Positions 44,655-54,993 of a DNA stretch of 64,000 bases are shown here, piece by piece (the first letter of the stretch is position 1; every line of letters begins with the position of its first letter). This DNA comes from Amoebophrya sp. A120 (taxonomy: Eukaryota > Sar > Dinophyceae > Syndiniales > Amoebophryaceae). Location of the stretch: the NCBI GenBank assembly GCA_905178155.1, contig CAJINV010000002.1:9063412-9127411 (forward strand). Reading direction: 5' to 3'. The notes under the pieces are model-generated. The model had not been told where the DNA came from. It was given only the letters and a program-made list of their open reading frames with translations, and ran no database searches. Position numbers and translations under genes: made by a program.

Positions 44655-45479
44655 ATGGCCGGCGAGGAAGAGATTATTGAGCAGCCGGCTGCCCAGGTGG
44701 GGCAGGGTGGGAACCAGGGCGCTGCTCTTTTGGCTAGCTTTGGGGACCTCCTGCAGAAGACGATCAAGACTGCTGCAGACGAGGAGCAAGTCGTCGAGGC
44801 AGTTGTGAAGCAGAAGGGTCTCGCGTCGCTGGTAGTGGCGACAGTGGTTGTCTTTGCGAAGTATATGCGGGTGCTGAAGAATCGCGAGGCTGAGACCCTC
44901 ACCTTCAAAAGCTTGAGAGAAGTTGTGCAGTTTGCTGCCGCGTGCTTAGTCGTGTCCGGGAAGCAGGTTGAGCATGCCAACCGCTGGGGCCTCAATCTTT
45001 TCGTGAAGTACTGCGCGGACCCGTTTGCGGTTTCGGATATCAATGAGATTTTTGGGGACATGAAGGACCTGATGGGTGAAGATGAGTATGAAGATGTTGC
45101 CCCTGCGCAGGTTGGGGAGGCGCAAAACGCCCCCAAGCTGGAAACTTTGCCGGAGTATGCCTACAAGGTGTGGACCTTTATGAACTCGCTGCTTTTTGTC
45201 CAGTTGGATGCGGTTCGCCGCGCCCGCGCGGCGGGCAAGAAGAACAAGGGCGGCGAAGATGATGGGCCCGCAGCGAAGCGTGCCCGCGGGTCGGGCTCCC
45301 CTGGGGTCTGCGCGAAGTTTTTGAAGGACGGGCATTGTAAGTTCGGCAGCGGTTGCCGTTTCAGCCACGACGCCCCGGAGTCCGAAGATTTTACTCGCCA
45401 AACCGTCGAGCGCATGGGATGGACGGGGTTCGATGTGGCGGAGTCTTGGAAAATCCACGAAGCAAAGGCCAAGAAGTGA
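44655..45479 (+). CDS. CCCH zinc-finger protein of the mobile element
   Basis: 274 aa from ATG 44655 (MAGEEEIIEQ). Helical N-terminal two thirds of unknown type; basic linker KKNKGGEDDGPAAKRARG resembling a nuclear signal; one CCCH finger near residues 220-240 (CAKFLKDGHCKFGSGCRFSH, spacing C-x8-C-x5-C-x3-H), a fold that normally binds RNA; and a short acidic-helical tail. It is the only long ORF in the element and is absent from the deleted tandem copy. It may be an element-encoded nucleic-acid-binding protein or a captured host gene. Confidence 0.7.
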   Translation: MAGEEEIIEQPAAQVGQGGNQGAALLASFGDLLQKTIKTAADEEQVVEAVVKQKGLASLVVATVVVFAKYMRVLKNREAETLTFKSLREVVQFAAACLVVSGKQVEHANRWGLNLFVKYCADPFAVSDINEIFGDMKDLMGEDEYEDVAPAQVGEAQNAPKLETLPEYAYKVWTFMNSLLFVQLDAVRRARAAGKKNKGGEDDGPAAKRARGSGSPGVCAKFLKDGHCKFGSGCRFSHDAPESEDFTRQTVERMGWTGFDVAESWKIHEAKAKK

Positions 45480-46028
45480 GCGGGCCGGCTTTGGCTCAGT
45501 TTTTCCCGTTCCGCTGTCGGGGTGGTCTTGTCTTCTTCTGGGCGCCTGTCTGGGGGTCTTCGGTTTGCTTTGTGCCTTGAGCTTAGATCGTATTTTACTT
45601 CTATGTGGACCATGAGTAGCTCTAGAATTGCAATGCGTGTTTTTGCTATCGAAGTCGCGATGTAGGTATTTTTCTCCGGGGGTCTCTTGACTGCCCGGCC
45701 ATCCAGTGCGGTCTGCTTTTATGACCGGAAGTGTTCTGAACCAACATCGGTCGTGCTTTCTTTCTCTTGGTGCTTCATTTTATGCCCCTCTTCTCGTCGG
45801 TGTCGCCACTCCGCTCTCGCTTTGGGGCGCTGGTGGTTCCCCAAATTCATCTCCAGTACTGCGTCTGTAGGGTTCTTCGGGGTTGCTTCGGTGCGTTGCG
45901 TCTCCGCCGGTGGGGGTTGGCTCTCCATGCGTTAGCGGGCGCCTTTACCTCCTGTTCTCCGGAGGAGAAATCTCCAATGACGATCATCCCATAGGGTGAT
46001 CCGTCCGTGCAGTTTGGGAATGTGCATA

Positions 46029-46430
46029 AAATGTATGACCGGGCAGCCGTGGTCTTGCGAGCCTGTGAGTCAAGGCCGACCGCTGGTCGGTCGATATTTT
46101 ATGGGCGTGGCCAACGCGTCCATTCTATTACGGTATCCAAAGCCTGAGAAGCTTGACATGAAGATAATCGGGGGGCGCCATTTCGCGCTTTTCCCACCCA
46201 CCCGCCCCGGGGCACTTTTTCTTTTTTGCAACGGAAGGATCGCGAGGTCTCGCGCCACTCTGACTCTGATTTCAGGGTGTGACAGAGACCCACACTACGT
46301 CTTCTGGATCGGGGGGTTGGCTCTCCATGCGTTAGCGGGCGCCTTTACCTCCTGTTCTCCGGAGGAGAAATCTCCAATGACGATCATCCCATAGGGTGAT
46401 CCGTCCGTGCAGTTTGGGAATGTGCATAAA
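46029..46430 (+). mobile_element. Internally deleted tandem copy of the CCCH element (0.4 kb)
   Basis: 165 nt identical to 43544-43708 at the left, 119 nt identical to 45912-46030 at the right, and a 118-nt middle with a degenerate hairpin repeat. The lack of any mismatch in both shared parts indicates recent origin or ongoing conversion. Confidence 0.8.
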
Positions 46431-46600
46431 ATTGCAATAATGTTCCACAACCAACATGCATGAGAAAAAATTACTATTTGAGCGGTTACGTTTGTGGCAT
46501 GCCGAGTTGCAAACTGCGCCGTTGCAACATGACGAGCTTGAACGCGGCCTTTTCGTGGCCACGCACGACATTTTTGCAATGCATATCCAAGGCAAGGAAG

Positions 46601-47572
46601 CAAAACGCGTTTCTGGAACCTGTGCCAAAGCTGCTGGAAGTCAAACAGCCACGGCCCCAAGAACAAGGTAAACTTTTGTTCGCTTATGTTGCGGTGCTAG
46701 CCGCAGAGGTTCGACGGACCGAGGAAGCGGTCGACGCCGAGGACTCCGGCGCGGCTGAATGGCGGAACCCGCTCCGCCAATTGCACCTCCCACTGCTGAG
46801 CGACGCGCAGCTGGCGGTGAAGGATTCGTACCTCATCGAGTCTCTGCGAGGCCAGGTTTTGCTGTACGGCTATTGGATCCTGAATCCCCTGCAGTTTGCA
46901 GAGGAATATGACCGGAAAGAAGACGGATCCTATGGTCGGAAAGAAGACGGGTCCTATTCTTGTTCCTTTCGCGCGAAAGTGGCGGAAACCACGCAGACAG
47001 ACATGGAGGAACGCCTGCATTTCCTGTGGACCGAGATGCAAGAAATTGCTAACGCTCCCACGACGGCACCGGTTCCTGGTCGGCAGTTGCAGGTCGGCCC
47101 CCCATCTGCCCTCACGTCTGCAGCAGCCGCACCCTCGGGAAAGAAAGGACGCAGAAGTCGGTCCGGCAGCTCACGAAGGTCGTTGGCCTCCAGGAGTAGT
47201 ACCTCCCCGGATGGAAAGCTGATAGCAGATCACGCGACGATTTCCGGGGTTGCTGCTGGCTTTCAGGGAGGCTCTGCTCGGAGCCAATCATCGGGCAGTG
47301 ACGTCAGCGAAGGAGCGCGTAGTGGGAAGACCACAAGTGGTAGACGGAGTAGCTCAAGGAGGAGTAGGTCAAGTGGTAGGAGTAGGAGTAGCTCAAGTAG
47401 GCGTCGCTCAAGAAGGAGGAGCAGCTCTCTACCTTCGCGACTTCCCAGCCAGAAGATGACGAGAGGCGAAGGAAAGAGAGGCCGTGACAGCCTAGGCCGA
47501 CATCACGATTCAGCGGAACAGAGCAATATCGCACAGAGCCACACCGAATCCCTGTTCCCTTGCTTTGTATAG
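46601..47572 (+). CDS. Ser/Arg-rich (RS-like) protein, 5' part uncertain
   Basis: The frame is open to TAG at 47570-47572. The central part is helical (EVRRTEEAVDAEDSGAAEWR, LLYGYWILNPLQFAEEYD). The C-terminal third is a long RS-type tract (SSRRSRSSGRSRSSSSRRRS), as in splicing or nuclear-speckle proteins. A GT...AG segment at 46668-46706 is 39 nt (13 codons), so both spliced and read-through versions stay in frame. Coding quality left of about 46600 switches frame, so the exon probably starts at 46601 and may belong to the HicA-like gene through a 3.1-kb intron carrying the CCCH element. An isolated gene with ATG near 46456 is the alternative. Confidence 0.45.
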   Translation, partial: QNAFLEPVPKLLEVKQPRPQEQGKLLFAYVAVLAAEVRRTEEAVDAEDSGAAEWRNPLRQLHLPLLSDAQLAVKDSYLIESLRGQVLLYGYWILNPLQFAEEYDRKEDGSYGRKEDGSYSCSFRAKVAETTQTDMEERLHFLWTEMQEIANAPTTAPVPGRQLQVGPPSALTSAAAAPSGKKGRRSRSGSSRRSLASRSSTSPDGKLIADHATISGVAAGFQGGSARSQSSGSDVSEGARSGKTTSGRRSSSRRSRSSGRSRSSSSRRRSRRRSSSLPSRLPSQKMTRGEGKRGRDSLGRHHDSAEQSNIAQSHTESLFPCFV

Positions 47573-49070
47573 CTACTTGTGTGCCCAACGCAAAACGAAC
47601 ACGCACACGAACCGATTTGATTACCAACGCGGTCATCTTGTTAGTTGTAATGTTCTGTGGTCGCATCGAAGAAGATGCTGCCCTTTTTTGTATTTTGTTG
47701 TGCTGGTTCTTAGGTTTTCGTTTTTAATTTTATTCCTTCATCTATCACCATCAGGAGAAGAACAAGTAGGAGTGTTGGCGCATTTTGGCGGAATGCAATT
47801 GCAAGCTCGCAGGGATATGGAAGGTTTTCCCCCGGATTAGTGTCCGACAAGGTGTTGAGAGCATTGGGTTGGAGGATGGAGAAGCGGTCTCTGTCTTGGA
47901 TATCAAACTGAAAAGCATTGTCCCGTCGTCGGAACAGACTAGGCGAGAGACAAGATGTAGCACGTGGCTGCTAGTATTATCTCCAGTGGAAAGATTCACA
48001 ATGTTGCACATGTTGGCCATGCGAATTTTCCGAGGCGATTCGTATATAATTTTTCTGTATTGTAACGCCACCAACGATAGTTGGTCAGTTGTACCTGTGA
48101 TCATGTAAAGGCTGCAGTCTCCTGTCCCTACATTCTAGAGCAAAAAAGCAACAGTTTTTCCATGTGTGTCTGTTGTATGTAGTGAGGTCACCGAACGGTT
48201 CTAACCAGGGAGTTTTTTTGACATATACCCTGAAAAACGACCGGCAGTTTTCAAGCGGTCGGAAGCGTTTTTTGACATAAAAAATTTTCAATTATCAAGC
48301 AGGCGGGGCTTTGCCATCAAACAAGCCCGGTCGAAAACTATCGATTCGCACTTGATAAAACGACGCAGGGGAGCCGGCAAAAGGGGCGCCCTTCTGAGGC
48401 GCCCAGCGCACCTATTTCCGCCGCTTTGGGGCTCCCAAAAAGGGGCGCGCAAAAAACGCGCCCAAAATCAGAACAGCGAAACAGCATGGCACGGCCGCGG
48501 TTTCGGAGCATTTTGGGCGGCCGCGAAAGCGGCCGCCTTTTCGCCGGTTTCAGAGCCTGGAGAGCTTTGCAAAAAGCGCCGGCGTGAAAAATAAAAACGC
48601 GAAAAAGAAAAAGCGCCCCAGACGCGCAAAGCCAATCCGCATGCTATGGGCCCGATTTTTCTTCGCTTTTTGGGCGCCCCCCGTGGCACCCGGATCGGCT
48701 CCATAGCATGGGGGCTGGCTTTCGGAAAGGAATTCCGGAGATTTGCCAAAATTTGCGATGTTTATCGAGCGGCCGCCATACCGTGCGGCCTATCGTTATT
48801 CACGGCGGTATGGCGAGCCCAGAAAAAGCAAAGCCGCGGCCAAGGCGACGGCCGGCAAGAAAACGCCCACGACCTCACTACCCCCGCCCCGGCGGCTATA
48901 TTTGGTAGTGTAAAAAAAGTGCTCCTTTCCATCTGCAAGGGTCATGTTGCGTGGACCTTCACTAAGCAGCCCTGATTTTGGTAGCGCGGTCTAGTGTCCT
49001 CTTTGATTAGTTGAGGCTTCAGTCACTGCAAATATCATGTATTGCGTGTGATAAAATAATTTAGAAGTTC
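47573..49070. other. Intergenic stretch containing a hairpin cluster
   Basis: The left part has a frame 47785-48108 of unknown status. The middle (48380-48815) is markedly GC-rich and full of perfect inverted repeats. The right part is AT-rich. Confidence 0.45.
48384..48814. repeat. GC-rich cluster of perfect hairpins
   Basis: Stems seen: GGGCGCC/GGCGCCC (48384-48404), GGGCGCG/CGCGCCC (48443-48463), GGCGGCCGC-GAAA-GCGGCCGCC (48516-48537), CATGCTATGG/CCATAGCATG (48640-48710) and GCCATACCG/CGGTATGGC (48775-48814). Base composition differs sharply from the flanks. No ORF of interest crosses it. Confidence 0.75.
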
Positions 49071-52000
49071 ATGGCCTGCGCCTCAAGGTCTGGGGGTGGG
49101 CGTGGGGCACTTTTTGATTTGATATTCGAACCAGAAGAGAAGAAATTCTTGTTGGCAAGCAGCTTACGAACCAGCGAACTAGCAAGGAAGTGGTTTGGTC
49201 GACTGGTCGAGTTTCTGTCGGTGCTCGAAACAAAACGCGCTGGAGAGTCGGAGGAAGACGCTAAGAACCGTCAACGAGCGAGCGTCCTGAAGAAAGTGGT
49301 CGCCTTGTTTCCTCCAGGTGTCCAGGGCTGGGTAGAGCAAAATTCTGAAGAGAAGGACGACTGCGGGAAATCGTTCCGGTCCACCCCCAATTTCGAGGTG
49401 TTACTGGGCGTGTTGAGTAGGAGCCTTTGGCAGGACGTCGAGAGTTGTAGTCTTGAAAGGATACTGCAGCTGGTCAAGATTCTCACCGCAGTTTGGCTTT
49501 CGACGGAGGATGGACAGAACGTGATGGCGGCTTTCGAGCAGAGCTTGCAGGCCTTGCTGGCACAGCTCGCAAAGAGGCACGTCGAAGCGTCAAAAGGATC
49601 CATGTCCCTTCTAGGAGCTCCTCTTACCGATGCAAGAAGTGCTGGCGCAGTGGCGCCAGGACCGGGCCGAGCCGCAGGTACTTCATACATAGAACTGCCA
49701 CAACTACAAACGAACCATTGATAGTGATCACTCCTGTGTCGCACCAGCAACTGGCATCTCGTGAAATTGGTTTCGCAACTATCACTTTAGTGAAAAGTCC
49801 TACAACTTAATAAGTATATCTTGTTCTGAACTCACTTACATCTTGATCTTACAGAAATATACACCTGCTCCTGTTTCCGGGTGGTGAATCGATGGTGAGG
49901 CCTTGCTTGGCATTGCGCACTGGACTACTGAAATGTTGCATCCCATTAGCTAAGAGGGCTTAGACTCGAGAAATATTTTGTAGTGGCGGACGCGGATAAA
50001 ACCTCGGCCATAAGTGTAAAAAAAATCGAGGACATAGGCACAAGAAGATCGTTGTGTCAACAAAGGCAACGAATTTCGCTACAGGTCCTGCCAGCGACGG
50101 CGACGTACTACCAGGGCTAGTGCTCTATCGCAAATCGCGCATTCGCAACGTGCTCGAATACTCCCTGCTCTCGGCACTGCGGGCTTCGTTGGGGATGCTG
50201 GTTCTCGCTACATTTTCGGTTGAAAGTATGACAGGTTTTGACAAGCTCTTCGACACCCGGCGTGCAGTCGAGTCGGTTTTCTCTCAGCGCCTTAAGTTTT
50301 TGATCGAGTTGTGTGCGCCGGGCGCCGGCGTGGGTTCTTCCGAACAGAAGGGTGCAGGAGCAGCCGCAGGGGTGAAGATCAGCTCCGTGATCAAAGCCAG
50401 TGCTCTGTTGCCGAGGGATTGGCTAAAAGAGACAGGGTTTCTGCACAGCGTCCCGCATTATGAGTGGCAGGCCGCTTTCGCCAACAGTGTTGCGGATTAC
50501 TTACAGCAAGTTCCGGGTGCATTCGCGCTACGGAAAAAGCACTGGGACGCCGTGCTTCGGCCAGCCTTCGACAAAATTGCGCTGTACAAGCAATTTCAGC
50601 AGTACGTCCTGCAAAGTGAGCCGCTGGCTGGATTGCTGCCAGCATGGAGGGCGGGCGTGTTGGGGGAGCAGAATAAGCAAGCGTGGAGCAGGCGCATGGA
50701 TCCAGCACTCGCGTCAGTGTTCTCCGGCAACCGACCTGGTTCCTTCTTCCTAACTTTCGGAGACAAGTTGGAGTCGTTCTACGAGCTCGAGAAGAAACTC
50801 GTCATGCACAAAGGGGATCAATTGGATTCTATTGAGAGGAAAAATCCCCCCTCCCCATATTGAAAAGGTATGTTTCCAAAAATTTGTGTTGCGGATTTGA
50901 GGTCGCAAATCACATCTGTCTTGCAAGAAGACAAGGGGAGAAGCTTCCGCCCCGTTATGGAAGCGATTTGTCATGCTGTTGGGCCTAAAGGAAAGCCGTT
51001 TGCCATGCTGAACTACTAGACCCATACGCCCCAGCCCCAGCCTGGGGATCTGGCCGCAGTGCCTCTCTGCAGTACAAAGATGATTTGTGGCCACAAATCA
51101 GCATCACAAATTTCCGTTTTGATATGGGGAGGGGGGATTTTTCATTTTGATAGATTCGGAAGAAGTTTCCCCCGAAGACCTCAAGAAGGCTTGGACGGAG
51201 GGTGGGACAGGGATGCACCCTGCTCTTACCTTCGTTGTGAAGTCGGCGTTTCCCAACAAAAGCATGCCCGGCGACGACAGCACGCTGCTCTATCCGCAAG
51301 TTTTACGGACAAACCGACGGTTTGGTGGACTGATTCTTGGGCCCGTCATGCGGAACCTCGTGGGGTTCGAGACGGAGAACCTGGCTGCGTGCGGGGAAAG
51401 GTGTATATCGGATCTATTTATCAAGTGTAAACTAGTTGTAGCACGCGTCAGTCTGAAGAAGGTCCACAGGAAAATAGCAATAGTCGGTAGCTCTGAGCAC
51501 CACATGACAGTCTTTCTTCATTTATGATTTTTGATTAAGACAGAAATTCAAATCCCACTAGCTTCAAGAAGCGGGGTTGGAGGAAAATGAGCATCTTTCT
51601 TGCGCCAAGTTGTTTGTCCCGCTATGAATCGCGAGGCGAAGATCGAAAAAACTCCTTCGATCACGACCGGAATGAAAACTCCGAGTTTTCATTCCGGTCG
51701 TGATTGATGGAGGATTTTTTGTTGAAGAAACTAGAGTAACAGAAACAGTGATGAATTTTTCATTTTTTTCCTGTGGATGATCTTTCTGATCGCGATTTGC
51801 AATGCATACGCCACTTCGTGCAGCTATTTCTACATAACATGGTCAGTCTGTACGCTGGTGGCAGAGACGTTTGGAACCACGACGGCGGAGTGTCTGCCGA
51901 TAAGCGCGAGATCCTGCTCAACCCTGCAATGACCATGTTGTTTTCCTACGGAGGTAGTTTTTCGATGCGCAACGGTGAGCTACGACTTAACAAATTGACC

Positions 52001-54993
52001 GAATGGCGTCGCAAACCAGAGTTTCAAGGGCGACCTGTCGATCCACTTTCTTGGCAGCAGGAATATGAAGCCCGCACTGCCAATCCGGACCGGGAATTAC
52101 TAGGAAACCTGCTTTCAGTCCACGTGCTGGCGAATCTAGAAGCGGGGCTGCTGTATGACGAGTTCTACAGCAAGCTTCTGCTGACCACCATGCCGGTGCG
52201 CCGAGGGTCGAGGGACATAAGCTTTGGTTCGCTTCTATCAAATGCAAAAATGTCTGGGTCCTCTGGAAGGTTGAAACTTGTGATGCGCATTTCAGAACAC
52301 AGAAAAATCTCTCATGCATAGGCAGCAAAAGTTGCCCATTTTCTGTCACCAAAGTCAGAGATTTGTCATGCGGATTCTGCATTGCGAACGCTTCTCGAGA
52401 CCTGTGATGCTAGAGCTTCCATGCCAGACCTTCTGTGTCATGCAAAAGCAGCATGATTCTTCCAGACCCAGACATTTTTGCATTTGATAGCTTCCCCTGT
52501 GGCAGGGGTCCATGATCGGAGGATCGTTGGACAAGCCTGCGGGACGGGAAGCTTGGCTTGAGGTCACAATGTTCAAATTTGTGCTGCACCAGTTCGAAGC
52601 CGCTTTCTGGGCGCGGAAGTTGCTGTATCCAGTGCAGGAGAGCAAAGTAGAGACGGAACTCCTGCGTAGAAGCGGCCTCGCGGCAGTGCTCGCGAGCGTC
52701 GTGCAACTGCGGCAAGCGCTCCTGGTCGCGCCGATCTTTGTTGGCAATAGCGCGAATGGCCTCGCGGGTCTGACGGAGTGGAATTTTGCCTACATGCAGC
52801 AGGCTTACGTCGAAATGCGGTTCTCGCCAGTGCAAGCAAACTTGCTTCTGTCCGACCCTCAGGCACGGGAGGTGCTTGCGGACCTGCGCGCTTCTGTTTT
52901 TTTGCTCCTGCTGCTACAAAATTTTCAGGAGCAAGCTCAGCTTTCGAACTCGGAAGTCGAGCGAATGAAGCGGAAATTCAACGAAGAGGAAACGATGCAA
53001 AGGCCGCATGATAGGGCGAAACTCCTAAGCGGTGCAGAAGCCCGGGACATGATGGAGGGGAGCGCGCGGAGTTGGCAATCAGTTTCTGTTTGGATCGACT
53101 CGAAGCCGTGGACGATGTTCAAGACGGTGCTAAAAAAGCTCCATTGTGAGAAAGTGCTGCAGATTCTGGCGAGGATTGTGGAGCGTATGACGACGCTACT
53201 AGTACCGGAAGACCTGCACAAGGGTGGGAGCGGGGTAGTCGGCGTAGAACAAGATCCACAAAGGAGTAGTCGCCTGTTGAGTTCCAACATAACGCCGCTG
53301 CAGCTGCGGGGCGCTGTCGAGGCGATGTTGCGCGAGCCTTGGCATGAAGATGACTTCGACTCGACCAAGTTCGTGCTTGAAGAACTGAGGACCCTTGCGG
53401 ACTTCTTCGTGGAAAACACGGAGGACAAAAAAGGGGTGCGCTTTAAGCACCAGAATACCTCGAAGGGCGGATTCGAGCTGCTCAAAAGTTTCTGGATCCG
53501 CGGTCCGGGGCCACAAGGTTTGGAGAGTCTGGGCAATACACTGTCCGCCTGGCTGTTTCCGTACAAAATGGCGTTCACTACTGCTTTGGCGGACGTCGAC
53601 AGGAAGCCTGCGTCTCCACGAGCTCGTGCAGGTGCTTTGCCTGTGGGTCACGTCGGGGTGACTCCTGGTAGTACAATTGGAGAGGTCGTCTTTGCGCGGG
53701 AACAGCAACAGACGCAGCTTGTGCGCGATGCACTGCAACCTGGCGCCGAACAAACTGGTCTTGGACACACACTGCTCGACTGGCTGTATGGCCCCGAGCT
53801 GGACAACGTTCTTGCGATTCTCACGGCGGAGGCGAAGGCCGCAATGAAGTCGGTGCCCCGCGAGGAGCAGCGAGGCATGCTGGCGCGGATGACGGACTTT
53901 ACAGCGCGCGTGAAGGCCAAGCAAGCCGCTCCCCCGGAACAAGCGTTGGAAATGCCCGCAGCAGTGATTCTGTTTCTGAATGTGGTCACCCGCGTCAGGG
54001 CTTCGAAGGCGGCCCCCGGCAAAGCAAGCAACGAACGAACGAAGAGAGCGTATAATTTTGTCACCAGCGATCCAGAATGCGGGAAGCTGCTAGAAGAAAT
54101 CACACAAAGGCTGCTGCCGAGGTTGACAACTGCTGCTGACGGGCTTCTGGGTCATTTATTCAGGGGGCAAGCTCCACTACCCCCGCGGGAATACAACGCG
54201 GCTGAACTACTGGGCGCGGCCGGCGCTTCCGCTGGCGTTGACACCCGAGAACAAACTCGCCACCAGTCCGATCTTTTTGTCAAGCACGAGGCGCAACTCT
54301 ACGACATTGCGAAGGACGCAAGCGATCTGCGTAAACACGTACTCAAGCTGCTGTTGCACTTCGATGCGAATGTGATGGCCACGTATGTGAATCCGGGGAA
54401 GATGAAGGGGAAGGCCAACGCCCACCACATTGAACGACTTTGGCCTGACATTTGCGAAAAGCAGACCATCGGGGACAAGAACATAAACTGGGAGAACATA
54501 GTATCCAGCAGACATGAATAAACAGCCCCCGATCATCTTCTCTAGCCCTTTGAGCTACTCGATCTTGTGACGTGCATTTACTTATTGAAGATCACCAGCG
54601 CGGCATGAATAGGAACTGGCGCCGTCGACTCGTCCCTTTGTCATGCTATGCAAGATGATGTTAGTTGGTTTTGGTTACGGTTGCACGAGATTGACGGCAA
54701 AGCGGATGGTTCATTATCACTTGCATATTGAAGAGTGTATTTGACGCAGAAGATCGGTGCTGTTATTCGTGTTTTTTCTTTCATCCGCTCCAGTGAAGAC
54801 TCTTTCGGCCGAGGACGTGGAGGGGCACAACTTTCCCTACGCCGGCTACGGAGAAGTGGTCCCTGCTCTCGAGAAAACCGTTCTTCCGTGGCTGAAGGCG
54901 GGCTTTCCGAAAGCATTCGAGGAGAGCAAAAAAGCGCTCGAGGAAGCTCGCGTGATGCCGGGGTCAGCGGCGTCGAGTGCGCCGGTCAAGTAG
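49071..54993 (+). CDS. Very large unrecognised helical protein (about 1,400 aa)
   Basis: Exons 49071-49677, 50085-50829, 51158-51400, about 51773-52235, 52495-54515 and 54799-54993. The frame is continuous over the family C and family A introners and the 49678-50084 GT-AG intron. The long segments are helix-rich and leucine-rich (RSLWQDVESCSLERILQLVK, FKFVLHQFEAAFWARKLL, KKLHCEKVLQILARIVERMT) with no catalytic motif or membrane helix I can name. Two boundaries are weak: no AG precedes the exon at 51773, and the last intron is proposed as GA-AG (54516-54798); without it the protein ends at TAA 54519-54521. Composition resembles large scaffold or repeat proteins; no family is assigned. Confidence 0.6.
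50830..51152 (+). mobile_element. Introner family C, copy 2 (323 bp)
   Basis: Left end TATTGAGAGGAAAAATCCCC; right end GATTTTTCATTTTGATA; duplication GATTC at 50825-50829 and 51153-51157. Excision joins GGATTC-GGAAGAA in frame (DQLDSEEVSPED). Same orientation as the copy at 29557, with a highly similar interior. Confidence 0.93.
51661..51703. repeat. Perfect 21-bp inverted repeat in an intron
   Basis: Arms TCACGACCGGAATGAAAACT+C (51661-51681) and complement (51683-51703) around a single C, with weaker pairing continuing outward for about 20 more nt. It lies within the intron 51401-51772. Confidence 0.85.
52236..52489 (+). mobile_element. Introner family A, copy 6 (254 bp)
   Basis: Ends TATCAAATGCAAAAATGTCT (GC where other copies have GT) and TTTTTGCATTTGATA; duplication GCTTC at 52231-52235 and 52490-52494. 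Excision joins TCGCTTC-CCCTGTGG in frame (SFGSLPLWQGS). The interior is the reverse complement of copy 14565 over nearly its whole length. Confidence 0.95.

Larger units (their letters stand above)
43544..46028 (+). mobile_element. Mobile-looking element with CCCH zinc-finger ORF (2.48 kb)
   Basis: The unit starts AAATGTATGACCGGGCAG and ends GGGAATGTGCATA. It is followed head-to-tail by a 0.4-kb unit with the same start (165 identical nt) and the same end (119 identical nt). The interior holds three copies of a GTGAGACAGGC...GAGGTC...CTGG hairpin repeat, one main ORF and a 3' region with two hairpins (CTCCTGTTCTCCGGAGGAG and GATCATCCCATAGGGTGATC). No reverse transcriptase, transposase or LTR is visible, so the class is unknown; the arrangement implies replication or recombination as a unit. 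Confidence 0.6.

Noticed and set aside
43544-46193. The two 165-nt direct repeats as LTRs
   Set aside because: Each repeat is the start of a unit, not both ends of one; the units end in a different shared sequence, and there are no TG...CA ends, primer site or reverse transcriptase.
47785-48108. A 107-aa frame downstream of the RS-rich gene
   Set aside because: No domain, no clear ATG at its start and no splice link to neighbours; left in the intergenic note.
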